Shown: positions 20,963 to 29,363, counted from the first letter of the stretch. The stretch is 64,000 bases of DNA from Methylobacterium sp. Leaf465 (GCF_001424705.1 NZ_LMRA01000046.1:63192-127191); one strand, 5' to 3'. The notes: a model not told the origin generated them from the sequence alone. A program made the numbers and translations.

Positions 20963-21020
20963 CAGTCCTCCCCGGGATGGCGATCCGGCCGGTGGACGAA
21001 GACGAAGGTCGAAGAAGCCC

Positions 21021-21425
21021 ATGGAGCGATCCTTTCTCTACGTCAGTCGCAGGCAGGCGACGGAAGCGGACATCCGGGACATCGTGGACGCCGCCCATGT
21101 CAGGAACGTTCGGCTGAACGTCACCGGCGCGCTGATCGCGACCGACGGACGCTTCGCCCAGATCCTGGAAGGCTCGCGCGCCGCCATCGACGAACTGATG
21201 GAGAGCATCCGCCGCGACCGGCGGCATACGCAAGTCCACGTGGTGCAGGACCGAGACGCCCCGCGGCGTGACTTCGCCGACTGGTCGATCGCCTATTCGG
21301 GCGGGTCTCTCTTCGTCGACGGTTTGATCGGCGCCCTCGCGACGGGCTCGCGGCCGGAACCCGACCGCCACCATCTGCGACGGCTCCTGGCGTTCATGCG
21401 GGAGTTTGCGCGCGCCCCCCGGTGA
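21021..21425 (+). CDS. BLUF-domain blue-light sensor protein
   Basis: 134 aa, a BLUF domain with little else. The flavin-site residues are in place: Tyr7 (FLYVSR), Asn29 (in the segment before NVTGALI) and Gln47 (GRFAQILEG), followed by the RH-V-V stretch and the DW segment of the later strands. With no fused output domain, it would act through a partner protein. It is 58 nt downstream of the cytochrome gene on the same strand and could be in that operon. The partner is unknown. Confidence 0.85.
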   Translation: MERSFLYVSRRQATEADIRDIVDAAHVRNVRLNVTGALIATDGRFAQILEGSRAAIDELMESIRRDRRHTQVHVVQDRDAPRRDFADWSIAYSGGSLFVDGLIGALATGSRPEPDRHHLRRLLAFMREFARAPR

Positions 21426-21621
21426 AGGCCCCGCGCCGCTTCGAAGGGGTCTCGCCACAGCCCCCGGCATCCGTCACGGCGCGCGGGTCGTTTTCGTCCC
21501 AAGGCGCCTCCCGCGCCACGGCGGGATCGCGGACGGGACGGGGTGTTGGGCCGTGCGACCCGGACGGCCGCAACGGGAACGCGGTATCGGCGGCTCGGTC
21601 TCGTGACCGAACCTCCCCTCG

Positions 21622-22488
21622 TCAGTGCGCGAGGAGCAGGGGGGCCGGGCTGCTTCTCAGGAGGGCGCGCGTGACGCCACCGAAGAAGAACTCGCGGACG
21701 CGGGAATGGCCGTACGCCCCCATCACGATCATGTCGGCGTGAAACATCGTCGCCTGGTTGCGAAGCGTCTCCGCGGTGTCCCCCACCACCGGGACGTCGA
21801 CGACGCTGACGGTCACGCCGTGGCGCGCGAGGTGAGGCGCGAACTCGGCACCCGGAACCGATGTGTACAGTTCTTCTGTGCCGGCGACGCAGACGATCTC
21901 GACGGCGTCCGCCGCGCAGAGGAACGGCATCGCGTCGTTGGCCGCCCGCGCCGCCTGCGCACTGCCGTCCCAGGCCACGATGATCTTCCGACCGGTGAAG
22001 GCGTCGTGTCCCGGCGGCACTGCGATGACCGGACGACCACTCGCGAGGAGGGCTTTCTCGATCACCTCGCGATCCAGATCGTAGGTCCGCGGTCCCGCAT
22101 TTAGGACGGTCAGGTCATGCAGGCTGGCCTGAGCCACCAGCCGACCGACGACGTCCGGGTAAGGCAGGCTCGGCGTCTGCGTCGTGCAGAGCACGCCCGC
22201 CTGCGCCGCGTCCCCGGCCGCACGGTCCGCGACGGAACGGGCCATCGCATCGAGGCGCCGGTCGATGCGCGCGACCCCATCGTCGTCGAGATCGAAACTG
22301 CCGAGCCAGGCATCGTCGCCCGAGAGGCACCACGAGGCGGATTGGACCGTGAGGTGGGCGCCGGCGGCTTTCGCGAGCGTCAGGCCGTAACCGATGGCGC
22401 TCGAGGGTTCCTCGTACGCGGTCTCGACGGTCGTGCCGACGAGGATGTCGCGAAGGGCCGCGAGCGGGGATGAGGGGGGCTTCGCCAT
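21622..22488 (-). CDS. tandem universal stress protein (UspA family)
   Basis: 288 aa, two Usp domains. The C-terminal motif is GAYGHSRVREFFFGGVT (Gly in place of Ser/Thr at the last motif position), ending in the family's -LLLAH tail. It resembles the protein at 28388-29248 more than the 271-aa pair: both share an N-terminal ...HLTVQSA segment and a DLTVL-D/N linker. A FixK-type box lies 56 nt upstream. Confidence 0.87.
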   Translation of the reverse strand: MAKPPSSPLAALRDILVGTTVETAYEEPSSAIGYGLTLAKAAGAHLTVQSASWCLSGDDAWLGSFDLDDDGVARIDRRLDAMARSVADRAAGDAAQAGVLCTTQTPSLPYPDVVGRLVAQASLHDLTVLNAGPRTYDLDREVIEKALLASGRPVIAVPPGHDAFTGRKIIVAWDGSAQAARAANDAMPFLCAADAVEIVCVAGTEELYTSVPGAEFAPHLARHGVTVSVVDVPVVGDTAETLRNQATMFHADMIVMGAYGHSRVREFFFGGVTRALLRSSPAPLLLAH

Positions 22489-22790
22489 GGGGCGTCTCCA
22501 AGTTCTGCTGGGTCCCGTGTTCGTCCCGTCGCGACCCAGCCGCCTTGATCCACCTCAAACGCCCCCTTCGCCACAAGATGCTTAGCCGCGGCCAGCAGTT
22601 GCGCGGTATCCATCGACTATCTTCAGTGATAGAAACCGCATCAAACGCCGGCCATTGATCTGCGGGCCATGATGTTGGCCGAAGATGTTGCTGTTCGTGG
22701 AAGCGTCCATCACGTGACGTCCTTGAACGGACTGGTTGCAGAGATTGTTCTTTGGAGCCCTGGAATAGCCAGCGCCGAAGGGGGCGAACG
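22489..22790. other. divergent promoter region of usp and fixL
   Basis: 302 nt with one full FixK-type box (22545-22558) facing the usp gene. On the fixL side there is only a half-site (TTGATC near 22655), so fixL itself is probably not a strong FixK target. Confidence 0.6.
22545..22558 (-). promoter_or_regulatory. FixK/FNR-type box upstream of usp 21622-22488
   Basis: TTGATCCACCTCAA, 56 nt before the usp start. Same sequence as the box at 48824. Confidence 0.8.
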
Positions 22791-24341
22791 ATGACGAACC
22801 CCATCGGCTCGATGTCCCTCGGCCATCTGGGCGACGGCACGCTGACCGTCGACGAACTCCGGCAGACCCTGGACGACGTGGGCGTCTGCATCTGGTCTCT
22901 GGATATCCCGACCGGCCGCGTCACGGTCTCGCCGACCTGCGCCCGGCTCTTCGGCGTTCCGCCGGAGCGACTGACCACCTTCACGGCCTCCCAGGCCCTG
23001 GTGCACCCCGATGACCGCCAGGCGCGGGCCGATGCCATCCAGGGGGCCCTGCGGGATGGCGGGAGCTACGAGGTCGACTACCGGGTCGTGCGGCCGGACG
23101 GTCAGGTCTGCTGGCTGCGCTCGTGCGGGCAGGTGAACCGCGACGCAGATGGCCGACCGGTGCGTCACCGGGGCGTCGTCCTCAGCATCCACGAACAGAA
23201 GAAGGCCGAGGCGGACCTACGCGCCCGCGAGGCGCACCTGCGCTCGATCCTCGACACGGTGCCCGAGGCCATGGTCGTCATCGACGAGGCCGGCCTCATC
23301 ACCTCCTTCAGCACGGCGGCCGAGCGCCTCTTCGGATACGCGGCCGCCGAGACCATCGGGCGCAACGTCCGCATGCTGATGCCGGAGCCGATGCGCGGCG
23401 AGCACGATGGCTATCTCGACCACTACCGCCGAACCCGGGAGCGCCGCATCATCGGCATCCATCGGGTCGTGACGGGCCAGCGGGCGGACGGCACCACCTT
23501 CCCGATGGAGCTCGCCATCGGTGAGATGCGCTCGGGCGAGCAGGTCTTCTTCACCGGCTTCATCAACGACCTGACCGAGCATCAGAGGATCCAGGCACGG
23601 CTGCAGGAACTGCAATCCGAACTCGTCCACATCTCGCGCCTAAGCGCCATGGGCGAGATGGCATCCACCCTGGCCCACGAGCTGAACCAGCCGCTCGGTG
23701 CCATCGCCAACTACACCAAGGGCTGCCGTCGCCTGCTCGCGAACCCGGGTCCCGAAGCCATTGCCAAGACCATCGAGGTTCTCGACAAGACCGCCGAGCA
23801 GGCCCTGCGGGCCGGGCAGATCATCCGCCGCCTGAGGGAGTTCGTCACCCGCGGCGAGACCGAACGCCGCCTCGAGTCGGTCTCGCGGCTGATCGAGGAG
23901 GCGGGCGCCCTGGCCCTGGTCGGCGCCCGGGAACAGGGCCTGGTCGCCCGCCTCCACGTGGCCCCCGGCCTGAAGGCCGTTCTGGCGGACCGGGTGCAGG
24001 TCCAGCAGGTCCTGGTCAACCTGATGCGCAACGCGCGCGAGGCCATGCAGCACAGCGAACGGCGCGAACTGGCCGTCGACGCCCATGCGCTCTCCGCCGA
24101 GGCGGTCGAGATCACGGTGGCGGACACCGGCCCCGGCATCGCGGACGAGGTCGCCGACAGGCTGTTCCAGCCCTTCGTGACCACGAAGGCCAGCGGGATG
24201 GGCGTCGGCCTCTCGATCTGCCGCACCATCATCGAGGCGCATGGCGGCCGCCTCACGGTCGAGCGCAACGCGGCCGGCGGGGCGACGTTTCGCCTGACCC
24301 TGGCGACCGCCCCGGAGGGAGATGCCATCCATGGCCCATAG
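22791..24341 (+). CDS. fixL: oxygen-sensing histidine kinase FixL
   Basis: 516 aa, soluble (no membrane segment). PAS domain 1 spans about residues 20-125. PAS domain 2 (about 140-255) is the heme domain: it has LMPEPMRGEHDGY with the proximal heme ligand at His205 (His200 in Bradyrhizobium FixL), and the oxygen-contacting arginine (Arg220 there) at Arg225 in IIGIHR. The other two propionate-region residues differ (Arg206 is His, His214 is Arg). HisKA has His296 in LAHELNQPLGAIANY, and HATPase motifs follow (DTGPGI, GMGVGLSI). The start ATG 22791 is preferred over TTG 22752. The gene overlaps fixJ by 11 nt. It should phosphorylate FixJ when oxygen leaves the heme. Confidence 0.93.
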   Translation: MTNPIGSMSLGHLGDGTLTVDELRQTLDDVGVCIWSLDIPTGRVTVSPTCARLFGVPPERLTTFTASQALVHPDDRQARADAIQGALRDGGSYEVDYRVVRPDGQVCWLRSCGQVNRDADGRPVRHRGVVLSIHEQKKAEADLRAREAHLRSILDTVPEAMVVIDEAGLITSFSTAAERLFGYAAAETIGRNVRMLMPEPMRGEHDGYLDHYRRTRERRIIGIHRVVTGQRADGTTFPMELAIGEMRSGEQVFFTGFINDLTEHQRIQARLQELQSELVHISRLSAMGEMASTLAHELNQPLGAIANYTKGCRRLLANPGPEAIAKTIEVLDKTAEQALRAGQIIRRLREFVTRGETERRLESVSRLIEEAGALALVGAREQGLVARLHVAPGLKAVLADRVQVQQVLVNLMRNAREAMQHSERRELAVDAHALSAEAVEITVADTGPGIADEVADRLFQPFVTTKASGMGVGLSICRTIIEAHGGRLTVERNAAGGATFRLTLATAPEGDAIHGP

Positions 24342-24939
24342 CCTCGTGCACGTGGTCGACGATGACCCGGCGATGCGGGATTCGGTCGGCTTCCTGCTCG
24401 ACACCGCGGGCTTCGAGATCGCGCTCTACGAGGCCGCGACGGACCTCCTCGACACGCTGGTCAAGCCGGCCCGCGGGTGCGTCCTGACCGACATCCGCAT
24501 GCCCGGCGTCGACGGGCTCGAGCTGCTGCGCCGCCTGCGGGCCTGCGGCCATACCCTCCCCGTGGTGGTGATGACGGGGCACGGGGACGTGCAGCTCGCG
24601 GTGGAGGCGATGAAGCTCGGGGCCTGCGACTTCATCGAGAAGCCGTTCGACGACGAAGCGTTGGTGCAGGCGCTGCGCTCCGCCCTGAACCGGGGCGGAG
24701 CGGCCAAGGTCGTCGATCCCACCCTCGACGAGTTCGTCCGACGGGTCGGCACCCTGAGCGACCGCGAGCGTCAGGTGATGGACCAACTCGTCGCGGGCGG
24801 CTCCAGCAAGGACATCGGCCGCACCCTCGACATCAGCCCGCGGACCGTCGAGATCTACAGGGCCAAGCTCATGGCCAAGACCCAGGCGGCCAGCCTGCAG
24901 GAGCTGGTGCGATGGTCCGTGCTGGCCGGCCTAGCCTGA
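24331..24939 (+). CDS. fixJ: response regulator FixJ
   Basis: 202 aa, with a receiver plus LuxR/NarL-type HTH. The phosphoacceptor is Asp54 in LTDIRMPGVDG, with acidic VDDDPAM at the start and Lys in EKPF. The C-terminal HTH (about 140-200) reads LSDRERQVMDQLVAGGSSKDIG, then SPRTVEIYRAKLM. ATG 24331 is chosen over 24322 because it puts the phospho-Asp at 54, as in known FixJ proteins, and gives better spacing to the GGAGGGAG site. It overlaps the fixL end. The expected target is the fixK-like gene 1.9 kb downstream. Confidence 0.93.
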   Translation: MAHSLVHVVDDDPAMRDSVGFLLDTAGFEIALYEAATDLLDTLVKPARGCVLTDIRMPGVDGLELLRRLRACGHTLPVVVMTGHGDVQLAVEAMKLGACDFIEKPFDDEALVQALRSALNRGGAAKVVDPTLDEFVRRVGTLSDRERQVMDQLVAGGSSKDIGRTLDISPRTVEIYRAKLMAKTQAASLQELVRWSVLAGLA

Positions 24940-25041
24940 CGCGGCCGCGAGGCCCGGCAAGGACGGAACGCGTGGGGGAGCCGCCGGTCCTGGCGCAACG
25001 GGCGCCCGACAGCGCGGAGGGGCGGTGAGGGCGCCGGCCGC

Positions 25042-25404
25042 TCACGGCCTGCAACGATCCGGCTCGGCCCCCTCGCCGCCCCAGGGACGGGAGTAGCGAG
25101 CCGACAGGGTCTCGCAGGGATGATGAAACAGGTAATATCCGAACGCGGCACTGGCCTCGCGCGCCGGTGCGGGTTGGAAGCCGAACGGCAGGCTTCCGGT
25201 CTCGCGGACCTCGGCGCCGAAGTTCCAGCCCTGGGCCCCGACGAAGGACGGGATCGACAGGTCCTCGCGGACGGCGCAACACAGCCCCGGCGCATGCCGG
25301 TGCTGGAAGATGCGGTAGATCTGGGGGCGGCATGGTCTGCCCGGCATCGGAGCCCGTCCTGCCAACAGCGCTTCAGGGTCTCGGGAGAAGCCCGCCGGAG
25401 CCAT
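25042..25404 (-). CDS. conserved-looking small protein, function unknown
   Basis: 120 aa from ATG 25404, or 101 aa from an internal ATG at 25347. The C-terminal 95 residues look like a real globular protein (aromatic and charged, with RIFQHRH and two adjacent Cys in LCCAV). No motif is recognised. It begins 23 nt after the phasin gene and would be the second gene of that operon, behind the box at 25802. The ribosome site is weak, so the start is uncertain. Confidence 0.5.
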   Translation of the reverse strand: MAPAGFSRDPEALLAGRAPMPGRPCRPQIYRIFQHRHAPGLCCAVREDLSIPSFVGAQGWNFGAEVRETGSLPFGFQPAPAREASAAFGYYLFHHPCETLSARYSRPWGGEGAEPDRCRP

Positions 25405-25427
25405 TGGCCGGTCGGCGGACGCCCGTG

Positions 25428-25745
25428 TCACGCCGCCTTGGCGAAGGCGGTCTCCGTGACGTCGTGCGACAAGGTCGTCGCCTCCTGCCGGTCGTCGGTC
25501 AGGCCCCGGGTCACGAACGCCGCCTGGAGCGCGACGACCTCCTGGAGCGAGCCGCACCGCGCCAGCCCGACGAGGTGGTCCGCCTGGGCCTGAAGGCGAC
25601 GGCCCGTGAAGCGCATCGTCTCGGCCGCGAGACGCAACGGCACGTCGACGGCGAGGGTGCGCCAGGCGGCCAAGCCAGCCCCCATAGCCTCGGCGGCGTC
25701 CTTGGGGTCATGGGCATGCAGGTGCGGCGTGTGTCCGGAACGCAT
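25428..25745 (-). CDS. phasin-family protein (PHA granule-associated)
   Basis: 105 aa. After a short His/Asp-rich lead, an amphipathic helical body carries the phasin_2 pattern: AWRTLAVDVPLRLAAETMRF, then LQAQADHLVGLARCGSLQEV and the ALQAAFVTRG segment. Phasins coat polyhydroxyalkanoate granules; members encoded in stress clusters often lack strict granule specificity. The start ATG 25745 is chosen because the upstream frame is Pro-rich. A FixK-type box lies 56 nt upstream. Confidence 0.75.
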   Translation of the reverse strand: MRSGHTPHLHAHDPKDAAEAMGAGLAAWRTLAVDVPLRLAAETMRFTGRRLQAQADHLVGLARCGSLQEVVALQAAFVTRGLTDDRQEATTLSHDVTETAFAKAA

Positions 25746-25801
25746 CGCGATCTCCTTGTCTGGCGAAGGGGCGCAGGGTGCGCCGGCCCACGGCAAAGAC
25801 C

Positions 25802-25815
25802 TTGACCCAAATCAA
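25802..25815 (-). promoter_or_regulatory. FixK/FNR-type box upstream of the phasin gene
   Basis: TTGACCCAAATCAA, 56 nt before the phasin start. Its core is the reverse complement of the facing box at 25904. Confidence 0.78.
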
Positions 25816-25903
25816 ACATCGAGGGATGCATCGTCGTTCTGGAGATCAAGCGACGGCTTTACCAATCTTCGGCAGTTCTCATGCTGCCGAGACCGGACCT
25901 CTG

Positions 25904-25917
25904 TTGATTTGGGTCAA
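25904..25917 (+). promoter_or_regulatory. FixK/FNR-type box upstream of SPW-repeat gene 1
   Basis: TTGATTTGGGTCAA, 112 nt before ATG 26030. This spacing is longer than for most boxes in the island. Confidence 0.75.
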
Positions 25918-26029
25918 GGCCGCAGACCCATCGCGCGACGATCGTCCTCGCGTGGAAGCGACGGGACGTCCGTCGCTCGGCGTCCGGTCGGCCCCGACTC
26001 CCGGGCGCCTTGCTCGCGAGGAGAAGTCG

Positions 26030-26398
26030 ATGCGCACCATCGAGAACCGAGCCGAGGACGCGGTCTTGAACGGCCTCAACGTCTTTCTGGGCATCACCCT
26101 GTTCCTGGCCCCCTGGTACCTGGAGCTGGGTAGCGAAACGGTCGCAGCGCGAAACGCCTTCATCTGCGGCGCCGCGATCGCCGTCATCGCCATGCTTGCG
26201 CTCAGCCAGTCCTACGACTGGGAGGAATACCTCAACCTCGCCGTCGGTCTCTGGGTGGCCGCGGCGCCCTGGGTGCTGGGCTTCGCGGAGCTGAAGGTCG
26301 TCGCGGGCGCCCACGTGGTCATCGGCCTCGCCGTTTTCGTCCTGTCCGGGTCTGAACTCTGGCGGCTGTACCGGTCGCCCGAGGCGCGCTCCGTCTGA
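26030..26398 (+). CDS. SPW-repeat integral membrane protein
   Basis: 122 aa with four predicted transmembrane helices in two similar halves. Each half carries the repeat core: LAPWYL in the first, APWVLGF in the second. It has no signal cleavage site. ATG 26030 follows GGAG (CGAGGAGAAGTCG). A second SPW protein sits at 52379. The family's function is unknown. Confidence 0.82.
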   Translation: MRTIENRAEDAVLNGLNVFLGITLFLAPWYLELGSETVAARNAFICGAAIAVIAMLALSQSYDWEEYLNLAVGLWVAAAPWVLGFAELKVVAGAHVVIGLAVFVLSGSELWRLYRSPEARSV

Positions 26399-26492
26399 CC
26401 GGAGCGTGTTCGTCAAACAGCGGCTGCGCCGCGCCGTCACGGCCGGCGCAGCCCCGAAGCTCCAGGGCTCCCGATTGCTGCGAACCACGGTC

Positions 26493-26717
26493 ATGCCGTC
26501 CGATCCCCTCGCGATCCTCCTCGCTGCGGCGTTCACCTCCGGCTGCGCCTCGATCCACGCTCTGCGCCATCAGGCCGATGGCCTGACGTTCGTCCTCGCG
26601 GTGATGGCCTACGCGCTCGCCACCGCCGTCGGGTCCCTGCTCGCGGCCCGCTTCGGCCTGCTCATGGCGCCCGACCATGCCGGCGGATGGATGGCCGTGG
26701 CGATCGGCGGGGGATGA
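26493..26717 (+). CDS. small two-helix membrane protein, unknown
   Basis: 74 aa from ATG 26493. Two hydrophobic stretches (about residues 5-22 and 31-55) with a polar C-terminus; no motif is recognised. It follows the SPW gene on the same strand, so it may be co-transcribed. A longer start at 26406 (GTG) is open but adds a basic, non-membrane lead. Confidence 0.4.
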   Translation: MPSDPLAILLAAAFTSGCASIHALRHQADGLTFVLAVMAYALATAVGSLLAARFGLLMAPDHAGGWMAVAIGGG

Positions 26718-26733
26718 CGGTCGACCCCCGGAC

Positions 26734-26752
26734 CTACGTAATTGCCCTTACG
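26734..26752 (+). promoter_or_regulatory. candidate FixJ-type site upstream of the fixK-like gene
   Basis: CTACGTAATTGCCCTTACG, about 90 nt before ATG 26842, with a further CTTACG at 26761-26766. The TACGTAA and TTACG half-sites look like the GTA-rich sites bound by FixJ at fixK promoters. This is a by-eye resemblance, not a matrix score. Confidence 0.45.
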
Positions 26753-26841
26753 CAGGGGCCCTTACGAAACGGGCCGGAATTTCCCTCCGGCGACGGCGCG
26801 GCCAACTTCCCCCTCATCCGATCCGGACGAGGAGTCGATCC

Positions 26842-27528
26842 ATGGCCACAGAGATGACGCGACCCATTCCGTCGTTCACCCCCGCGAACGTCCCGGTTGC
26901 CATCGGCCGCGAGGGCGTCCTCTTCGCGGGTTGCCCCGAGATCGTCGGAACACCGTTTGCCTATGGCCGCGAGGAGGAGATCTACGGTGAGGGCGAGGAC
27001 GCCGAGTTCGTCTACCGGGTGACCGACGGCGCGGTCCGAACCCACAAGGTCCTCAGCGACGGTCGGCGCCAGATCACCGGTTTCCACCTGCCCGGCGACC
27101 TGTTCGGCTTCGAGCAGGGCCAGACCCACCGGCACTCGGCCGAGGCCCTCTCGGACACGAAGGTCCTGATCTTCCGGCGCCTGGGGATACAGCGCGCCGC
27201 CACCCGCAACGCCGAGGTCGCCTGCCACCTCTGGAACATGGCCACCCGTGGCTTGCGTCACGCCCAGGACCACATGTTGCTTCTCGGTCGCCGCTCCGCC
27301 GTGGAACGGGTGGCGACGTTCCTGATCGAGGTCGACGAACGGCTCGGCGGCACCGGGACGTTCCTGCTCCCGATGACGCGGCGCGACATCGCCGACTACC
27401 TGGGCCTGACCATCGAGACCGTGTCGCGGACCCTGTCGCAGCTCGAGGAGGCCGGCGCCCTGCTGCGTGCCGGCGGACGTCAGGTCAGCCTGCGCCGTGC
27501 GCGCCTTCGCCGGGTCGTCGAGGACTGA
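26842..27528 (+). CDS. fixK: FixK-type CRP/FNR transcription regulator
   Basis: 228 aa. A cyclic-nucleotide-fold sensor domain (about 45-140) is followed by a C-terminal winged HTH (MTRRDIADYLGLTIETVSR). The recognition helix has Glu192, Ser195 and Arg196, the E-x2-S-R set by which FNR and FixK read TTGAT half-sites. There is no N-terminal cysteine cluster (only Cys31 in that part), so it should not hold an Fe-S centre. That makes it FixK-like rather than FNR-like, with oxygen information arriving through FixLJ. ATG 26842 follows GAGGAG. It is the probable master of the many boxes around it. Confidence 0.88.
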   Translation: MATEMTRPIPSFTPANVPVAIGREGVLFAGCPEIVGTPFAYGREEEIYGEGEDAEFVYRVTDGAVRTHKVLSDGRRQITGFHLPGDLFGFEQGQTHRHSAEALSDTKVLIFRRLGIQRAATRNAEVACHLWNMATRGLRHAQDHMLLLGRRSAVERVATFLIEVDERLGGTGTFLLPMTRRDIADYLGLTIETVSRTLSQLEEAGALLRAGGRQVSLRRARLRRVVED

Positions 27529-27577
27529 CCGGTTCCTCGCCGCAAGGCATGAGCCGCACGCGACGTTCAGGCATGGC

Positions 27578-27591
27578 TTGACGCAGATCAA
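27578..27591 (+). promoter_or_regulatory. FixK/FNR-type box upstream of the 73-aa gene
   Basis: TTGACGCAGATCAA, 53 nt before ATG 27645. Confidence 0.75.
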
Positions 27592-27644
27592 CGAAGAAGA
27601 ATTCGCCTCGAAGAAACATCGACCCATTGAATGGAGCGCCAATC

Positions 27645-27866
27645 ATGCCATCGACATCGACTATCAGCCGGAGGATCGTGAAGGTCGTGAAACCCGGGAT
27701 GAGGGCCAAGGACTTGATTGCGGCCGTTCGCGAGCGCTGGCCAAAGGTCTCCAAGAAGAAGATCCGGCGTTCAGCCTTCGCGGCCCTGATCGTGCGTGCC
27801 GGCAAGAAGGCAGGTAAGAGCGGCTCGGGCGAGCGCGGCTCCGTGCAGCCGTTACCGACGCACTGA
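27645..27866 (+). CDS. small basic protein, function unknown
   Basis: 73 aa, strongly basic (many Lys and Arg, e.g. VSKKKIRRSAF), with an amphipathic middle (residues 18-45). The start ATG 27645 has GGAGCG upstream; a TTG 18 nt earlier is also open. It lies downstream of fixK with its own box. Charge and size suggest nucleic acid or membrane contact, but no family is recognised. Confidence 0.65.
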   Translation: MPSTSTISRRIVKVVKPGMRAKDLIAAVRERWPKVSKKKIRRSAFAALIVRAGKKAGKSGSGERGSVQPLPTH

Positions 27867-27885
27867 CGGCGGGGCGTTGGGGAGG

Positions 27886-28036
27886 CCGAACGGCAGCCGG
27901 GTCGAACGGTCGACCGCCTGCGCACGCACATCTCCGCGGTGTTTCGCGGCAACGGACGCGTCTTCAAGCTGAAGCGGGCGGTGCACGTCCCGGACCTCGA
28001 CGTCTCGACGACCGAGCGCCGGCGCGCGATGTGCCG
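27886..28036 (+). pseudogene. fragment of a COG2187-type aminoglycoside phosphotransferase/ATP-binding protein
   Basis: About 50 codons in one frame encode the N-terminal signature of these bifunctional proteins (VDRLRTHISAVF, then VFKLKRAVHVPDLD, then STTERRRAMC). The match stops at about 28036, where the frame runs into the antisense of the CysQ fragment. The true start and the remaining 400 or more residues are absent. A remnant left by deletion or rearrangement. Confidence 0.6.
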
Positions 28037-28045
28037 TCCCGGGGG

Positions 28046-28322
28046 CGACGAGCGCGAAGCGCGGCCCCGTCGCCGGGATGTCCCCCGCGGCAATCCGCTC
28101 CTCGGAGACGATGGGCAGTCTCGGGAATCGCTCCGAAAGCCGGCCGCCGATGGCGCGCTCGGCGGCGAGATCCGCATCGGTGACAGGCGATCCCCCCTTC
28201 CATCTCGGTGCGCGACCGGCCGCGAAGAGGACGGCCGAGCCGGCCGAGACGGCGATGCGCGCGAGATCGCGTGCCCACCCATCCCCAGCGCGACGGGCTG
28301 CGGCGACCTCGTTCGAGCCCAT
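28046..28322 (-). pseudogene. 5' fragment of cysQ (3'(2'),5'-bisphosphate nucleotidase)
   Basis: Read from ATG 28322, about 90 codons look like CysQ/inositol monophosphatase: DLARIAVSAGSAVL, KGGSPVTDADLAAERAIG, then PIVSEERIAAGDIPATGPRFALV. The next residues should be the metal-binding DPLDGT, but the frame goes to APGTAHR and continues as unrelated sequence. The catalytic core and C-terminus are gone. The gene is joined tail to tail with the COG2187 fragment. Confidence 0.65.
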
Positions 28323-28387
28323 GCCGGCTTCCGCGATCCCTGCCGTCCTGCGTGGGGCCCTGCTTGCGGCCGCCGGAGGCGCCCCGG

Positions 28388-29248
28388 TCAGTGGGACAGG
28401 TACAGAGGCAAGGGGCTGCGCTTGAGGAGGGACTGCGTCACGCCGCCGAGGAACCACTCCTGGAGGCGCGAATGCCGGTAGGCGCCCATCACCAGCATGT
28501 CGGCGCCGATCTCGCCGGCCCGGACCCTGAGCGTCTCGGCGACGTCGCCGACGACCGGCACGTCGACCGCGGAAACCGTCACGCCATGCCGCGCGAGGTG
28601 CGGGGCGAACTCGGCGCCGGCCGCGGAGGTCGAGAGGTCCTTCTCCCCGACGACGGACACGACTTCCACCAGCTCCGCCGCGCGCAGGAACGGCAGCGCG
28701 TCGTTCGCCGCCCGGGACGCCCGGGCGCTGCCGTCCCAGGCGACGAGGATCCGCCGCGCGGCGTAGGTCTCGCAGCCGGGCGGAACCACGAGGAGCGGTC
28801 GCCCGCTCCGGAAGAGGATCCCGTCGATGAGGTCGCGGTCGAGATCGAGCTCCCGCGCCTCGGCATCGAGGACGGTCAGGTCCGCGAGCCGCGCGCGGGC
28901 GGTGAGCCGCGCGACCAGGTCCGTGTAGGCAAGGTAAGGCGCCTCGGCCGTGCAGGTCACGCCCACGCTGGCGGCGTCCGCCACGGTGCATTCGGCCAGG
29001 GCCTGCGCGAGGCCGCGCAGCCGCCTGTTTTCGGTCGCCACGAGGTCGTTCACGAACCCCCACGCCCCGCCGGCGACCACGGCCAGGCGCCGTGCCGCGG
29101 ATTGGACGGTGAGGTGGGCGCGCGTCGCGGCGGCGAGCGAAAGTCCGTAAGCCAGAGCGGTTTCGGCCTCGTCGCCGCGGCCCTCCTCGGTGAGGCACAC
29201 GAGAACATCGCGGATCTCGGCGTGCGGGGATGAGAGCGGACGGGACAT
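28388..29248 (-). CDS. tandem universal stress protein (UspA family)
   Basis: 286 aa, two Usp domains. The final motif reads GAYRHSRLQEWFLGGVT, in which the second Gly of the nucleotide motif is replaced by Arg, so ATP binding in this domain is doubtful. ATG 29248 is chosen since the upstream frame runs through the FixK-type box. Related to 21622-22488. A box lies 55 nt upstream. Confidence 0.86.
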   Translation of the reverse strand: MSRPLSSPHAEIRDVLVCLTEEGRGDEAETALAYGLSLAAATRAHLTVQSAARRLAVVAGGAWGFVNDLVATENRRLRGLAQALAECTVADAASVGVTCTAEAPYLAYTDLVARLTARARLADLTVLDAEARELDLDRDLIDGILFRSGRPLLVVPPGCETYAARRILVAWDGSARASRAANDALPFLRAAELVEVVSVVGEKDLSTSAAGAEFAPHLARHGVTVSAVDVPVVGDVAETLRVRAGEIGADMLVMGAYRHSRLQEWFLGGVTQSLLKRSPLPLYLSH

Positions 29249-29303
29249 GCGGGGCTCCGGGCGTTTTGACGGACCCAGTTTCGCACCGCGGTTCGGTCCC
29301 GCG

Positions 29304-29317
29304 TTGATCCATCGCAA
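29304..29317 (-). promoter_or_regulatory. FixK/FNR-type box upstream of usp 28388-29248
   Basis: TTGATCCATCGCAA, 55 nt before the usp start. Confidence 0.78.
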
Positions 29318-29363
29318 CGCCGGCCGGTCGGGTCGCCTGGGCATCGCGCCGGGACGGCGGCCG

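Noticed and set aside
22654..22667. TTGATCTGCGGGCC as a FixK box before fixL
   Set aside because: Only the left half-site matches; the right half is unrelated.
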